From an uncultured Sphingomonadales bacterium (lineage in GTDB: Bacteria > Pseudomonadota > Alphaproteobacteria > Sphingomonadales > Sphingomonadaceae): 9,277 nt of DNA. Location: positions 1-9,277 of the forward strand of contig CALDKP010000327.1 in the NCBI GenBank assembly GCA_937898535.1, given 5' to 3'. Shown piece after piece: positions 1 through 6,284 of this stretch. A model generated the notes under the pieces. That model saw only the letters and a program-made list of their open reading frames with translations, ran no database searches and was not told the origin of the DNA. Positions within the stretch are counted from its first letter, which is position 1; each line of letters starts with the position of its first letter. Both the position numbers and the translations under genes were made by a program.

Positions 1-30
1 CTCTTTCCCTACACGACGCTCTTCCGATCT
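1..30 (+). other. Illumina TruSeq adapter remnant (artefact)
   Basis: These bases are identical to the last 30 bases of the widely used TruSeq universal adapter / read-1 primer, ending in the diagnostic GCTCTTCCGATCT. This is synthetic library sequence left on the end of an assembled contig and should not be read as biology. It also implies that base 31 is the first real base and that the natural neighbour to the left is missing. Confidence 0.97.
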
Positions 31-119
31 TTATGTACTGAATAATCAGTCAGTTGCTGCGTGGCTGGAGTTAACCCGGCAATAACCGCTGCGGGCCGAA
101 GTAAAGTGCATGAGGGAAA
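31..119. other. Short unassigned end segment, possible 3' tail of a truncated gene
   Basis: Between the adapter and tRNA-Thr lie 89 bases with no recognisable gene. One plus-strand frame from 32 is open for 17 codons to a TAA at 83-85 and reads YVLNNQSVAAWLELTRQ, which would be a believable C-terminus of a gene cut off by the contig end. Seventeen codons are too few to identify a family or to exclude chance. No clear hairpin with a T-run follows the tRNA on the minus strand. Confidence 0.25.
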
Positions 120-195
120 TGGTGCCGCCTATAGGATTCGAACCTACGACCCCCGCATTACGAATGCGATGCTCTACCAACTGAGCTAAGGCGGC
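120..195 (-). tRNA. tRNA-Thr (anticodon CGU)
   Basis: On the minus strand a complete cloverleaf can be folded. The acceptor stem GCCGCCT pairs with AGGCGGC, followed by discriminator A and an encoded CCA (120-122). The D arm is GCTC/GAGC around AGTTGGTA. The anticodon stem TCGCA/TGCGG encloses the loop TTCGTAA, giving anticodon CGT, which reads the threonine codon ACG. The T arm has stem GTAGG/CCTAT with loop TTCGAAT. The gene is 73 nt plus CCA. All arms are intact, so it should be functional. Confidence 0.97.
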
Positions 196-218
196 GCTGG
201 CCTGACGGCCGTGGGGAG

Positions 219-247
219 CGCATAGCCAAGTGCGCCTGCGAGTTCAA
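219..247 (-). promoter_or_regulatory. Candidate sigma-70 promoter for tRNA-Thr
   Basis: Reading the minus strand, TTGAAC (242-247) is followed by exactly 17 bases and then TATGCG (219-224), ending 23 bases before the tRNA 5' end at 195. The -35 matches 4 of 6 consensus bases and the -10 matches 3 of 6. Spacing and placement suit a tRNA promoter, but the -10 is poor, so this is only a candidate. Confidence 0.35.
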
Positions 248-282
248 GTGACCTTGTGCCAAATACCCGGGCCGCATGGAAT

Positions 283-302
283 GCACGCGTCCAATAGCGT
301 GC
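283..302 (-). terminator. Stem-loop just after the zinc-ribbon gene, possible terminator
   Basis: A perfect 6-bp inverted repeat, GCACGC at 283-288 and GCGTGC at 297-302 with an 8-base loop, begins two bases beyond the stop codon of the minus-strand gene ending at 305. The stem is GC-rich. No strong T-run follows on the minus strand (next bases ATTCC), so it is not a textbook intrinsic terminator; it may end transcription weakly or protect the mRNA 3' end. Confidence 0.4.
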
Positions 303-304
303 CG

Positions 305-1222
305 TTATTCTCCGGACAGGACCCAGCCGACGCTGATCTGTTTGGCGGCCAGCGGAACGTCAAGCCTTGCCTCGCTAAAATCGACCTTCTCTCCGGGCCC
401 AAGCGCGCGCGTCTTTGCCTTCATTTTCCAGCTGTAGACGGGTCGACCGCTCGCATCCTTCAGCGTTACCAGCATTTCAGGTACATTTTGGTTCACGGCT
501 GTCGGATTAACGATACTGCCGCTCGCAATGAAATACGGCGTGCCATCCTCGCGTTCGTTGAGTTCGAGATTGTCGTTTAGAACGATGGTCAGATCGGGTT
601 CCGCGGCCGCATTTGAAAGGCCAAAATCAGGCAAGCCAAAATATAACGTCGCGCCGCCAATAGCTGTTAACAAAATGGCAAAGGCGGCAGCCGCCATCGT
701 CCACATCTTGGCCGGATTCCGGCGTGCTTTAAACGGGGGCTCATGAGCAAAACGGCTCGGCGCAGACGTATCGTCCACAAATCCGCCGCGCGGCACAGAG
801 GGTTCCATATAAGCTGCGGGGCGTTCAGTGGATCCAGCGCGCATTTCAGCAAAACTTGGAAATGCGGGTTCAGTCGCGCCGACATCATTCGTTCGTTCTG
901 TGTCCAACCCGCTTGGCGAAACGAATTTCGGAGGTGGTTCAGAAGCAAAGGCCGGAGGCGCAGGCTGGGCAACGGGAGCAGGCACGGGGTCACCCATTGG
1001 CATCGCCTGCGCTGGCGGTGTTTGTTCAGCAAATGCCATGGGTGGCGCGCCCCGCGTGTCCGCGGGCGCAACAACGGCGGGTGCAGGCGCTATCTGCGGC
1101 ACAGCCCCTGCCTGAAACCAGCTATGTTTGCAGTTAGCACAGCGCACTTGGCGGCCATCAATACCAACGGCATTGTCAGGGACAACATAACGTGTGCGGC
1201 AGGATGGACAGACGAGCAGCAT
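305..1222 (-). CDS. Zinc-ribbon (MJ0042-type) domain, single-pass membrane protein
   Basis: The 305-residue product opens with a zinc ribbon: C5-x2-C8 and C28-x2-C31 in MLLVCPSCRTRYVVPD and RCANCKHSW, the MJ0042/zinc_ribbon family signature. A long Pro/Ala-rich, low-complexity linker follows (about 40-165). Basic residues KARRNPAK precede one hydrophobic segment at about 173-195. The C-terminal domain (about 209-302) resembles DUF3426, with an N-P-T turn and a GPGEK motif. I infer cytoplasmic zinc ribbon and periplasmic C-domain. The reading frame is open 25 codons further up, to 1297, but family members begin directly with the M-x-x-x-C-P motif, so I chose 1222. There is no clear Shine-Dalgarno site. 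It is divergent from ftsE, a pairing I recall in other alphaproteobacteria. Its biochemical role is unknown. Confidence 0.85.
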   Translation of the reverse strand: MLLVCPSCRTRYVVPDNAVGIDGRQVRCANCKHSWFQAGAVPQIAPAPAVVAPADTRGAPPMAFAEQTPPAQAMPMGDPVPAPVAQPAPPAFASEPPPKFVSPSGLDTERTNDVGATEPAFPSFAEMRAGSTERPAAYMEPSVPRGGFVDDTSAPSRFAHEPPFKARRNPAKMWTMAAAAFAILLTAIGGATLYFGLPDFGLSNAAAEPDLTIVLNDNLELNEREDGTPYFIASGSIVNPTAVNQNVPEMLVTLKDASGRPVYSWKMKAKTRALGPGEKVDFSEARLDVPLAAKQISVGWVLSGE

Positions 1223-1359
1223 TTCTGCACATAAACAGCAGCAGGCGGTCACTTGCAACCCTGCTTTCATAAAATGCTGTGGACGGTGAAGGTTCATCGG
1301 CCGCAGGTCGTATGAATAGCCTTTGCCCCGTCATGCCGTTTGTGCCATTTATCGCACCG

Positions 1360-2073
1360 ATGCAGAGCGTGGTGGAATTCGACAATGTGGGGCTAAGGTA
1401 CGGAACGGGGGTGGAAACACTCACCGACCTCAGCTTTACCTTATACCCCGGAAGCTTCTATTTCCTGACCGGCGCATCCGGCGCAGGCAAGACGTCGTTG
1501 CTGAAATTATTATATCTCGCGCACCGCCCAAGCCGGGGTGCAATCCGCATGTTCGGGCATGACGCTATTACCTTGCCGCGCGACCGCTTGCCAGGTTTTC
1601 GACGCCGGATTGGTGTCGTTTTTCAAGACTTCCGCTTAGTTCCGCATTTGTCGACCTTCGACAATATCGCTCTGCCTTTGCGGATTGCCGGCATTCAGGA
1701 AAAGGATTTGCGCGGTCCAGTCACCGAAATGCTTGCGTGGATTGGCCTTACCGAACGGGCAGATGCACGGCCAGCGACGCTTTCGGGCGGTGAACAGCAA
1801 CGTATTGCGATTGCGCGCGCTGTCATTGGCCGTCCTGAAATGCTTGTCGCGGACGAGCCGACGGGAAATGTCGATCCTGAAATGGCCCGCCGGTTGCTTC
1901 AGCTATTTGCTGCGCTGAACAAGCTGGGAACCACGGTTGTGGTCGCAACCCACGACATCCATTTGCTTCAGGAGGTTGAAGGCGCACAGATGATGCGGCT
2001 GGACAAGGGTCGCTTGTCTGATCCGACCGGATCCTTGCGTCACCCGCCACGACCATTGGTTTTGAAGAACTGA
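1360..2073 (+). CDS. ftsE: Cell division ATP-binding protein FtsE
   Basis: FtsE is the ABC ATPase that, with FtsX, controls peptidoglycan hydrolases at the division septum from the cytoplasmic face of the inner membrane. Numbered from the chosen start (237 residues), all ABC motifs are present: Walker A GASGAGKT 38-45, Q-loop Q89 in VFQDF, signature LSGGEQQR 141-148, Walker B MLVADEPTGN 161-170 with E166, and H-loop H198. The FYFLTGASGAGKTSLLKLLY block is typical of FtsE rather than LolD. The start is uncertain: the frame is open from 1279, with ATGs at 1312, 1333 and 1360. I chose 1360 because MQSVVEFDNVGLRYG matches where the family begins; the ATG at 1312 has a weak AGG five bases upstream. 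The stop overlaps the ftsX start by one base (TGATG), implying translational coupling. Confidence 0.93.
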   Translation: MQSVVEFDNVGLRYGTGVETLTDLSFTLYPGSFYFLTGASGAGKTSLLKLLYLAHRPSRGAIRMFGHDAITLPRDRLPGFRRRIGVVFQDFRLVPHLSTFDNIALPLRIAGIQEKDLRGPVTEMLAWIGLTERADARPATLSGGEQQRIAIARAVIGRPEMLVADEPTGNVDPEMARRLLQLFAALNKLGTTVVVATHDIHLLQEVEGAQMMRLDKGRLSDPTGSLRHPPRPLVLKN

Positions 2074-2969
2074 TGCTGCTGGATTTCGTCCTTCCTGCAC
2101 ATGACCGCAAGCTCATCCCCGAAGGACGTTTGACGGGGCAAATGCCGTGGGTGATTGCCATCATGTTGTTTCTGACATTGCTGGTGGCGGCAGGTGGTTT
2201 GACATTGACTGAGGCCGCGCGCCAAGGTGGTCAGGATCTCGCGCGGCAAGTTACCGTCCAAATCATAGAGTCAGACCCTGCACAGCGGGCGGCGCAACAT
2301 GCCGCGATCACCCGCGCGCTACGCAATATGGACAGCATTGCAGAGGTGAAGCCCGTGCCGGATGCGCAAGTGCGTGCTTTGCTCGAACCATGGCTTGGCA
2401 CGGGCGTTATTGACGCAGCTGTTCCAGTCCCGGCGTTGGTGGATGTGCGGTTCGGTTCCGTCCCCACTACCGAAACGCTCACCCGCTTACAGTCAACGCT
2501 GCGTTCGGTTGCGCCAGATATACGGGTGGATTCCCACAGCAGCTGGATGGCACCATTTTTCGAACTCATGCGTGCGCTGGTATGGCTGGCGGCCGTTGTG
2601 TTCCTTTTACTGCTCGTCGCAACGTCAGCGGTCGTTATTTTGGCGGTCCGAAGCACGCTGAATACCCATCGTGAAACGATAGAGATTATGCACATGATGG
2701 GCGGCACCGATATTCAGGCCGCACGCCTTTTCCAACGCCGCGTTGCCTTGGATGCATTGCTGGGGGGAGTCGTCGGTTTCATTGTTGCAGCGGTTGTTAT
2801 CATTACCGTGGGTGACCGGTTTGCGGCAGTTGAACCCGGGCTTTTATCTGGTGCACATTTCCCATATTATGGCTGGGCAATCCTCGCGCTCATTCCGCTT
2901 GCCGTAATGGCGCTTGCTATGCTTATGGCGCGCATGACGGTGATTTCGGCGTTGAAGAGAATTTTATGA
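2073..2969 (+). CDS. ftsX: Cell division permease-like protein FtsX
   Basis: FtsX is the inner-membrane partner of FtsE; it has four membrane segments and an extracytoplasmic loop that contacts hydrolase activators. The 298-residue product shows this plan: a cytoplasmic N-tail, TM1 about 25-45, a large periplasmic domain about 46-165, then TM2 167-192, TM3 226-247 and TM4 267-289. The cytoplasmic loop NTHRETIEIMHMMGGTD (197-213) between TM2 and TM3 is the FtsX hallmark that couples to the ATPase. It belongs to the same operon, overlapping ftsE by one base and the next gene by four (ATGA at 2966-2969). Sequence divergence is normal for this family; assignment rests on topology, the MMGG loop and the ftsE neighbour. 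Confidence 0.93.
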   Translation: MLLDFVLPAHDRKLIPEGRLTGQMPWVIAIMLFLTLLVAAGGLTLTEAARQGGQDLARQVTVQIIESDPAQRAAQHAAITRALRNMDSIAEVKPVPDAQVRALLEPWLGTGVIDAAVPVPALVDVRFGSVPTTETLTRLQSTLRSVAPDIRVDSHSSWMAPFFELMRALVWLAAVVFLLLLVATSAVVILAVRSTLNTHRETIEIMHMMGGTDIQAARLFQRRVALDALLGGVVGFIVAAVVIITVGDRFAAVEPGLLSGAHFPYYGWAILALIPLAVMALAMLMARMTVISALKRIL

Positions 2970-3496
2970 TCAGACGGTCTATTGCTTTTGTCTTGCTTGT
3001 CTGGATGCTTGGCTTTGCATGGTTTGCATTGCTATTGCCGCAACCCGCCGCAGTCACGCCAACCGACGCTGTCGTTGTCCTGACGGGCGGGCCGAACAGA
3101 ATTGACCGCGGGCTTGAGATATTGAAATCTGGGAAATCGCGGAAAATGCTGATTTCCGGGGTCGACCGTGATGTGAAGCCGCGTGAGCTTGCCGCGCAAT
3201 ATCCGGGTTCGTCCAAATATTTCAAATGCTGCATCGATCTGGGTTTCCAGTCTGTCGACACCAGATCGAACGCATTGGAAACGGCGGCATGGGCTCACCG
3301 GAACAAAGTGACCAGTTTGCGGCTTATTACGCATGATTGGCATATGCGACGCGCACGCTTTGAACTTGACCGGGAATTGTCCGCCAATGTGGCTGTCACC
3401 AATGATGCCGTATCGACCCACCCATCGCTGGGCGCCCTGTTCAAGGAATATAATAAATATTGGTTGCGGGCTGTCGCGTCTCTTTTGGGTATGTAG
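2966..3496 (+). CDS. YdcF/SanA-family (DUF218) envelope protein
   Basis: This 176-residue protein has one N-terminal hydrophobic anchor (about 5-25) and then a DUF218 domain facing the periplasm. Visible motifs are DAVVVLTGGPNRIDRG (34-49), SRKMLISGVDRD (58-69), the D98-T-R-S-N102 segment and ITHDWHMRRA (121-130); the last matches the usual T-S-x-x-H-M-x-R-A block of the family. DUF218 includes E. coli ElyC and SanA, linked to envelope integrity and cell-wall precursor metabolism; the exact reaction is not established. The start ATG overlaps the ftsX stop by four bases and plsC begins three bases after the stop, so it is co-transcribed with ftsEX. The ftsE-ftsX-ydcF-plsC order is one I recall from other alphaproteobacteria. 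Confidence 0.9.
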   Translation: MIRRSIAFVLLVWMLGFAWFALLLPQPAAVTPTDAVVVLTGGPNRIDRGLEILKSGKSRKMLISGVDRDVKPRELAAQYPGSSKYFKCCIDLGFQSVDTRSNALETAAWAHRNKVTSLRLITHDWHMRRARFELDRELSANVAVTNDAVSTHPSLGALFKEYNKYWLRAVASLLGM

Positions 3497-3499
3497 CCC

Positions 3500-4186
3500 A
3501 TGATCGCGATAATCCGATCTGCCGCATATATTGCCATTTTCTACACCGGGTCGGTGTTTTTCGTTGCCACTGCGTTTTTCGCGCAATGGTTTTCGATTCC
3601 GCTGATGCAGTGGGCGGTACGCGGTTGGTCGCGCTGGCAATATGCCTGCTACCGCCGGATTTTGGGCATCACGATTAAAATTGAGGGCCACTTGCCGCAC
3701 AAGCCCGTGCTCTACGCGATCAAGCATGAAAGCATGTTTGAGACGATCGACATGCCCCGTATGTTTAACAAGCCCGCTGTGGTCACCAAAAAAGAATTGT
3801 TCGACATACCCTTTTGGGGGCCCGCAGCGCGCGCTTATGGCATGATACCCGTTGACCGCAATGGCGGCGCGTCCGCATTGCGCGCGATGCTTGTTTTGGC
3901 CAAAAAGATGATCGCAGACAGGCGACCCATTGTGATTTTCCCGGAAGGCACACGCGTCGCGCCGGGCAGCCGACCTCCGCTGCAATCGGGATTTGCCGGG
4001 CTGTATAAGCTCATAAACCTGCCCGTCGTGCCCATTGCGGTCAACAGCGGCACCTTAAGCCCACGCAAGACCGGCATCTGGAAATCGGGGACGATTACGT
4101 ACAAGGTCGGCGAAGAACTGCCCACGGGCCTGCCGCGCGAAGAAATTGAAGCGCGGGTGCATGCCGCGATTAACGCGCTGAATTAA
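3500..4186 (+). CDS. plsC: 1-acyl-sn-glycerol-3-phosphate acyltransferase (PlsC family)
   Basis: PlsC acylates lysophosphatidic acid at sn-2 to give phosphatidic acid, the precursor of all membrane phospholipids. The 228-residue protein has a hydrophobic N-terminal anchor (about 8-38) and the acyltransferase blocks in order: motif I KHESMFETI with H76 and an acidic residue at H+5, motif II GMIPVDRNGG (114-123), motif III FPEGTR (147-152) and motif IV VVPIAVNSG (176-184). In motif I the usual aspartate of H-x4-D is glutamate (E81), a conservative change I recall in alphaproteobacterial members. No good Shine-Dalgarno site is seen, so translation probably couples to ydcF three bases upstream. 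Its TAA overlaps the tyrA stop codon on the other strand. Confidence 0.92.
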   Translation: MIAIIRSAAYIAIFYTGSVFFVATAFFAQWFSIPLMQWAVRGWSRWQYACYRRILGITIKIEGHLPHKPVLYAIKHESMFETIDMPRMFNKPAVVTKKELFDIPFWGPAARAYGMIPVDRNGGASALRAMLVLAKKMIADRRPIVIFPEGTRVAPGSRPPLQSGFAGLYKLINLPVVPIAVNSGTLSPRKTGIWKSGTITYKVGEELPTGLPREEIEARVHAAINALN

Positions 4187-5088
4187 TGCTTACGTCCAAA
4201 GTCGGGCGCGTCGTCATCTTGGCCCTGTTCGACAATCGACCGCCGGATGTCACGCGTGCGGCTGAACAACGCCTCCAGCTCTTCGCCTTTGTCGTAACGG
4301 ATGGCGCGTTGCAGGACGCTTAAATCTTCCGAAAAACGCTGCAGCATTTCAAGCACGGCGTCCTTGTTCGACAGGAACACGTCGCGCCACATCACGGGAT
4401 CGGAGGCAGCGATGCGGGTGAAATCGCGGAAACCACCAGCGGAATATTTGATAACTTCGCTTTGCGTCACGCCTTCAAGATCATCGGCGGTTCCGACAAT
4501 CGTATAAGCGATAAGATGCGGCAGATGGCTGGTGACCGCCAGCACCATATCATGGTGGCGTGCATCCATGATTTCGACATCCGCGCCAAGGCGCTGCCAA
4601 AAACTGCGCAAGCGCTCGACAGCCGCCTCTGGCGCATTTTCGGGCGGCGTCAATATGCACCAGCGGCCTTTGAACAAGGTCGAAAAACCGGCATCCGGGC
4701 CGCTTTTTTCCGTACCCGCAACAGGATGGGCAGGAATGATCATGGCGTTGGGCAGAACAGCCGCAAGCGCGTCCGCGACGCTTTGCTTGCATGAACCGAC
4801 GTCACTGACGATGGCATCGGCAGGCAGGTCGGAGGCGAAGTCCGCCGCCACTGCCCCCATGGCGCCTACCGGCACGCATAAAATGACAAGGTCGGCGTCC
4901 ATGACCGACGCGCCAGCGGTATCGGTGACATCGTCGCATATGCCCAATTGGACAGCACGCGCACGGACAAGAGGATCGGCATCATGACCAGTAATCCGCA
5001 CCGACGGCATCTGCGCCTTTACGGCGCGCGCGACGGACGAGCCAATGAGCCCGAGCCCGATCACCGTTAAACGCGCAAACGGCAGCAT
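4183..5088 (-). CDS. Prephenate/arogenate dehydrogenase (TyrA/TyrC family)
   Basis: This enzyme oxidatively decarboxylates prephenate or arogenate, the dedicated step to tyrosine, in the cytoplasm. The 301-residue product starts with a Rossmann motif GLGLIG (11-16); D36 at the end of the second strand favours NAD over NADP. Further family landmarks are VSDVGSCKQSV (94-104), HPVAGTEKSGP (121-131) containing the expected catalytic His121, HHDMVLAVTSHLPH (177-190) and GGFRDFTRIAASDPVMW (217-233) with substrate-binding arginines. There is no fused chorismate mutase and no C-terminal ACT domain, so feedback control through an ACT domain is unlikely. The start ATG overlaps the hisC stop by one base. 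Substrate choice (prephenate, arogenate or both, as in cyclohexadienyl dehydrogenases) cannot be read from the sequence, so I leave the symbol open between tyrA and tyrC. Confidence 0.93.
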   Translation of the reverse strand: MLPFARLTVIGLGLIGSSVARAVKAQMPSVRITGHDADPLVRARAVQLGICDDVTDTAGASVMDADLVILCVPVGAMGAVAADFASDLPADAIVSDVGSCKQSVADALAAVLPNAMIIPAHPVAGTEKSGPDAGFSTLFKGRWCILTPPENAPEAAVERLRSFWQRLGADVEIMDARHHDMVLAVTSHLPHLIAYTIVGTADDLEGVTQSEVIKYSAGGFRDFTRIAASDPVMWRDVFLSNKDAVLEMLQRFSEDLSVLQRAIRYDKGEELEALFSRTRDIRRSIVEQGQDDDAPDFGRKH

Positions 5089-6185
5089 CAGGCGTGCGCT
5101 TCCAATATTTTGCGCAAAGCGGCCATGACACCACGATTTTCATCCTCGGTACCAATGGTAATCCGCAGCCCGCTGCCAAGGCCCTGCGCCGGCAACCAGC
5201 GCACGATATAGCCTTCGTCCATAAGACCATTATAGGCGGTTTCAGCGCTGCAATTGCCTTCAAACAATATCATCAGGAAGTTCGCCCATGACGGGATGAC
5301 TTTCAGGCCATGGTTCGACAGTGCCGCAAATTCTGTTGCCATCCAGTCGCGCCATTCGGCATTATGCTGGCGGCTACGCACGACGAAATCTGTATCCCCA
5401 AGCGCGGCAATCGCTGCGGCTTGCCCTGCAGTGGTGACATTGAACGGCGCACGCACGCGGTTAAGCGTCGCGATCAGGCCGGCCTGACCATAGCACCAGC
5501 CAATGCGTTCTGCCGCAAGGCCATAGATTTTGGAAAATGTGCGCGTAATCAAAACATTGTCATGCTGGCGTGCTAGCTCCAGCGCGGCAGGTCCGTCATC
5601 TTCCAGATACTCGCCATAGGCTTGGTCCAAAACAAGGACGCAGTTGCCGGGTAGGCCAGCGTGAAGCCGTGCGATTTCGGCGTCGCTGCAATAGGTGCCG
5701 GTCGGGTTATTGGGATTTGCGACGAAAACAACGCGTGTCTTATCCGTCACCAAAGCCAGCAACGCATCCACGTCCGTGCCATAATCCTTATCAGGGGCGA
5801 CAATCACATTGGCTGCGGTCTTCCGCGCGGCGATATCGTAAACCGAAAAGCCGTAGCGGACATAAATGATATCATCGCCAGCGCCAGCATAGCCCATAGC
5901 GATCAGGTTCAGCAGTTCGTCAGAACCCGTACCGCAAACGATCAGATCGCTTTCGACTTCATAGGCTGCGCCCAACGCCTCGCGCAGCGCAGTGCTGGCG
6001 GGGTCAGGGTAACGCGCAAGTGACGCGCCTTTATCGACAAGCGCTGCGGCCGCATGTGGGCTGCAGCCAAGCGGATTTTCGTTTGCGGATAATTTTATCA
6101 ACACCCGTCCATCATCCGACTTTGCTTTGCCGGGGGTATAGGCGCTGATGGCTTCGATCCATGGTTTGGCGGTAGGCGTGGTCAT
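5088..6185 (-). CDS. hisC: Histidinol-phosphate aminotransferase HisC
   Basis: HisC is a PLP-dependent fold-type I aminotransferase that converts imidazole-acetol phosphate to histidinol phosphate; alphaproteobacterial forms often also act on aromatic substrates. In the 365-residue protein I see ANENPLG (34-40), GTGSDELL (85-92), ANPNNPTGT (156-164), D187 in VLDQAYGEY as the pyridine-nitrogen ligand, the PLP lysine K219 in TRTFSKIYG, phosphate-binding R227 in ERIGW and carboxylate-binding R341 in LRITIG. The frame is open up to 6302, but MTTPTAKPWIEAI matches the usual N-terminus, so I chose the ATG at 6185; another ATG lies at 6197. Neither has a clear Shine-Dalgarno site. It sits directly upstream of tyrA with a TGATG overlap, pointing to a joint role in tyrosine or phenylalanine transamination. 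The similar hisH-tyrC pair of Zymomonas mobilis comes to mind. Confidence 0.94.
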   Translation of the reverse strand: MTTPTAKPWIEAISAYTPGKAKSDDGRVLIKLSANENPLGCSPHAAAALVDKGASLARYPDPASTALREALGAAYEVESDLIVCGTGSDELLNLIAMGYAGAGDDIIYVRYGFSVYDIAARKTAANVIVAPDKDYGTDVDALLALVTDKTRVVFVANPNNPTGTYCSDAEIARLHAGLPGNCVLVLDQAYGEYLEDDGPAALELARQHDNVLITRTFSKIYGLAAERIGWCYGQAGLIATLNRVRAPFNVTTAGQAAAIAALGDTDFVVRSRQHNAEWRDWMATEFAALSNHGLKVIPSWANFLMILFEGNCSAETAYNGLMDEGYIVRWLPAQGLGSGLRITIGTEDENRGVMAALRKILEAHA

Positions 6186-6230
6186 GCCCGCGGCCATAGC
6201 GGCGCAAGCAGCGAAGCGCAACGCTCGCCC

Positions 6231-6245
6231 TGTGTTCGCAACACA
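6231..6245. promoter_or_regulatory. Perfect inverted repeat between divergent hisC and metX, candidate operator
   Basis: TGTGTT (6231-6236) and AACACA (6240-6245) form a perfect 6-bp inverted repeat around CGC. It lies near the middle of the 99-bp gap (6186-6284) that must hold the promoters of both hisC-tyrA and metX-metW. The position and symmetry suit a dimeric regulator binding site; a small RNA hairpin is the alternative. I see no SAM-II riboswitch-like pseudoknot in the gap and could not name -35/-10 boxes with confidence. Confidence 0.4.
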
Positions 6246-6284
6246 AAGTGAAGAGTTTCTGTTGTTTCGCACGACCACGCTGAT

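Noticed and set aside
1236..1258. Minus-strand TTGCAA - 17 bases - TTTATG before the zinc-ribbon gene
   Set aside because: Spacing is right, but the -10 matches only 3 of 6 bases and would place the transcript start at the start codon; not strong enough to annotate.
1253..1275. TTGCAA and TAAAAT as a promoter for ftsE
   Set aside because: The spacing is only 11 bases, too short for sigma-70, and no alternative -35 stands at the right distance from TAAAAT.
1823..2261. Minus-strand frames of 65-113 codons across the ftsE/ftsX joint
   Set aside because: They are antisense to strong ABC-transporter motifs, have low-complexity composition and no family features.
2231..2707. 158-codon minus-strand frame inside ftsX
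   Set aside because: Thr/Ser/Ala-rich shadow of the ftsX reading frame with no start signal or motif.
3032..3985. 317-codon open frame on the minus strand, antisense to ydcF and plsC
   Set aside because: It lies wholly over two well-supported genes on the other strand, shows no recognisable domain, and is rich in His/Arg as expected from a shadow of GC-rich coding sequence.
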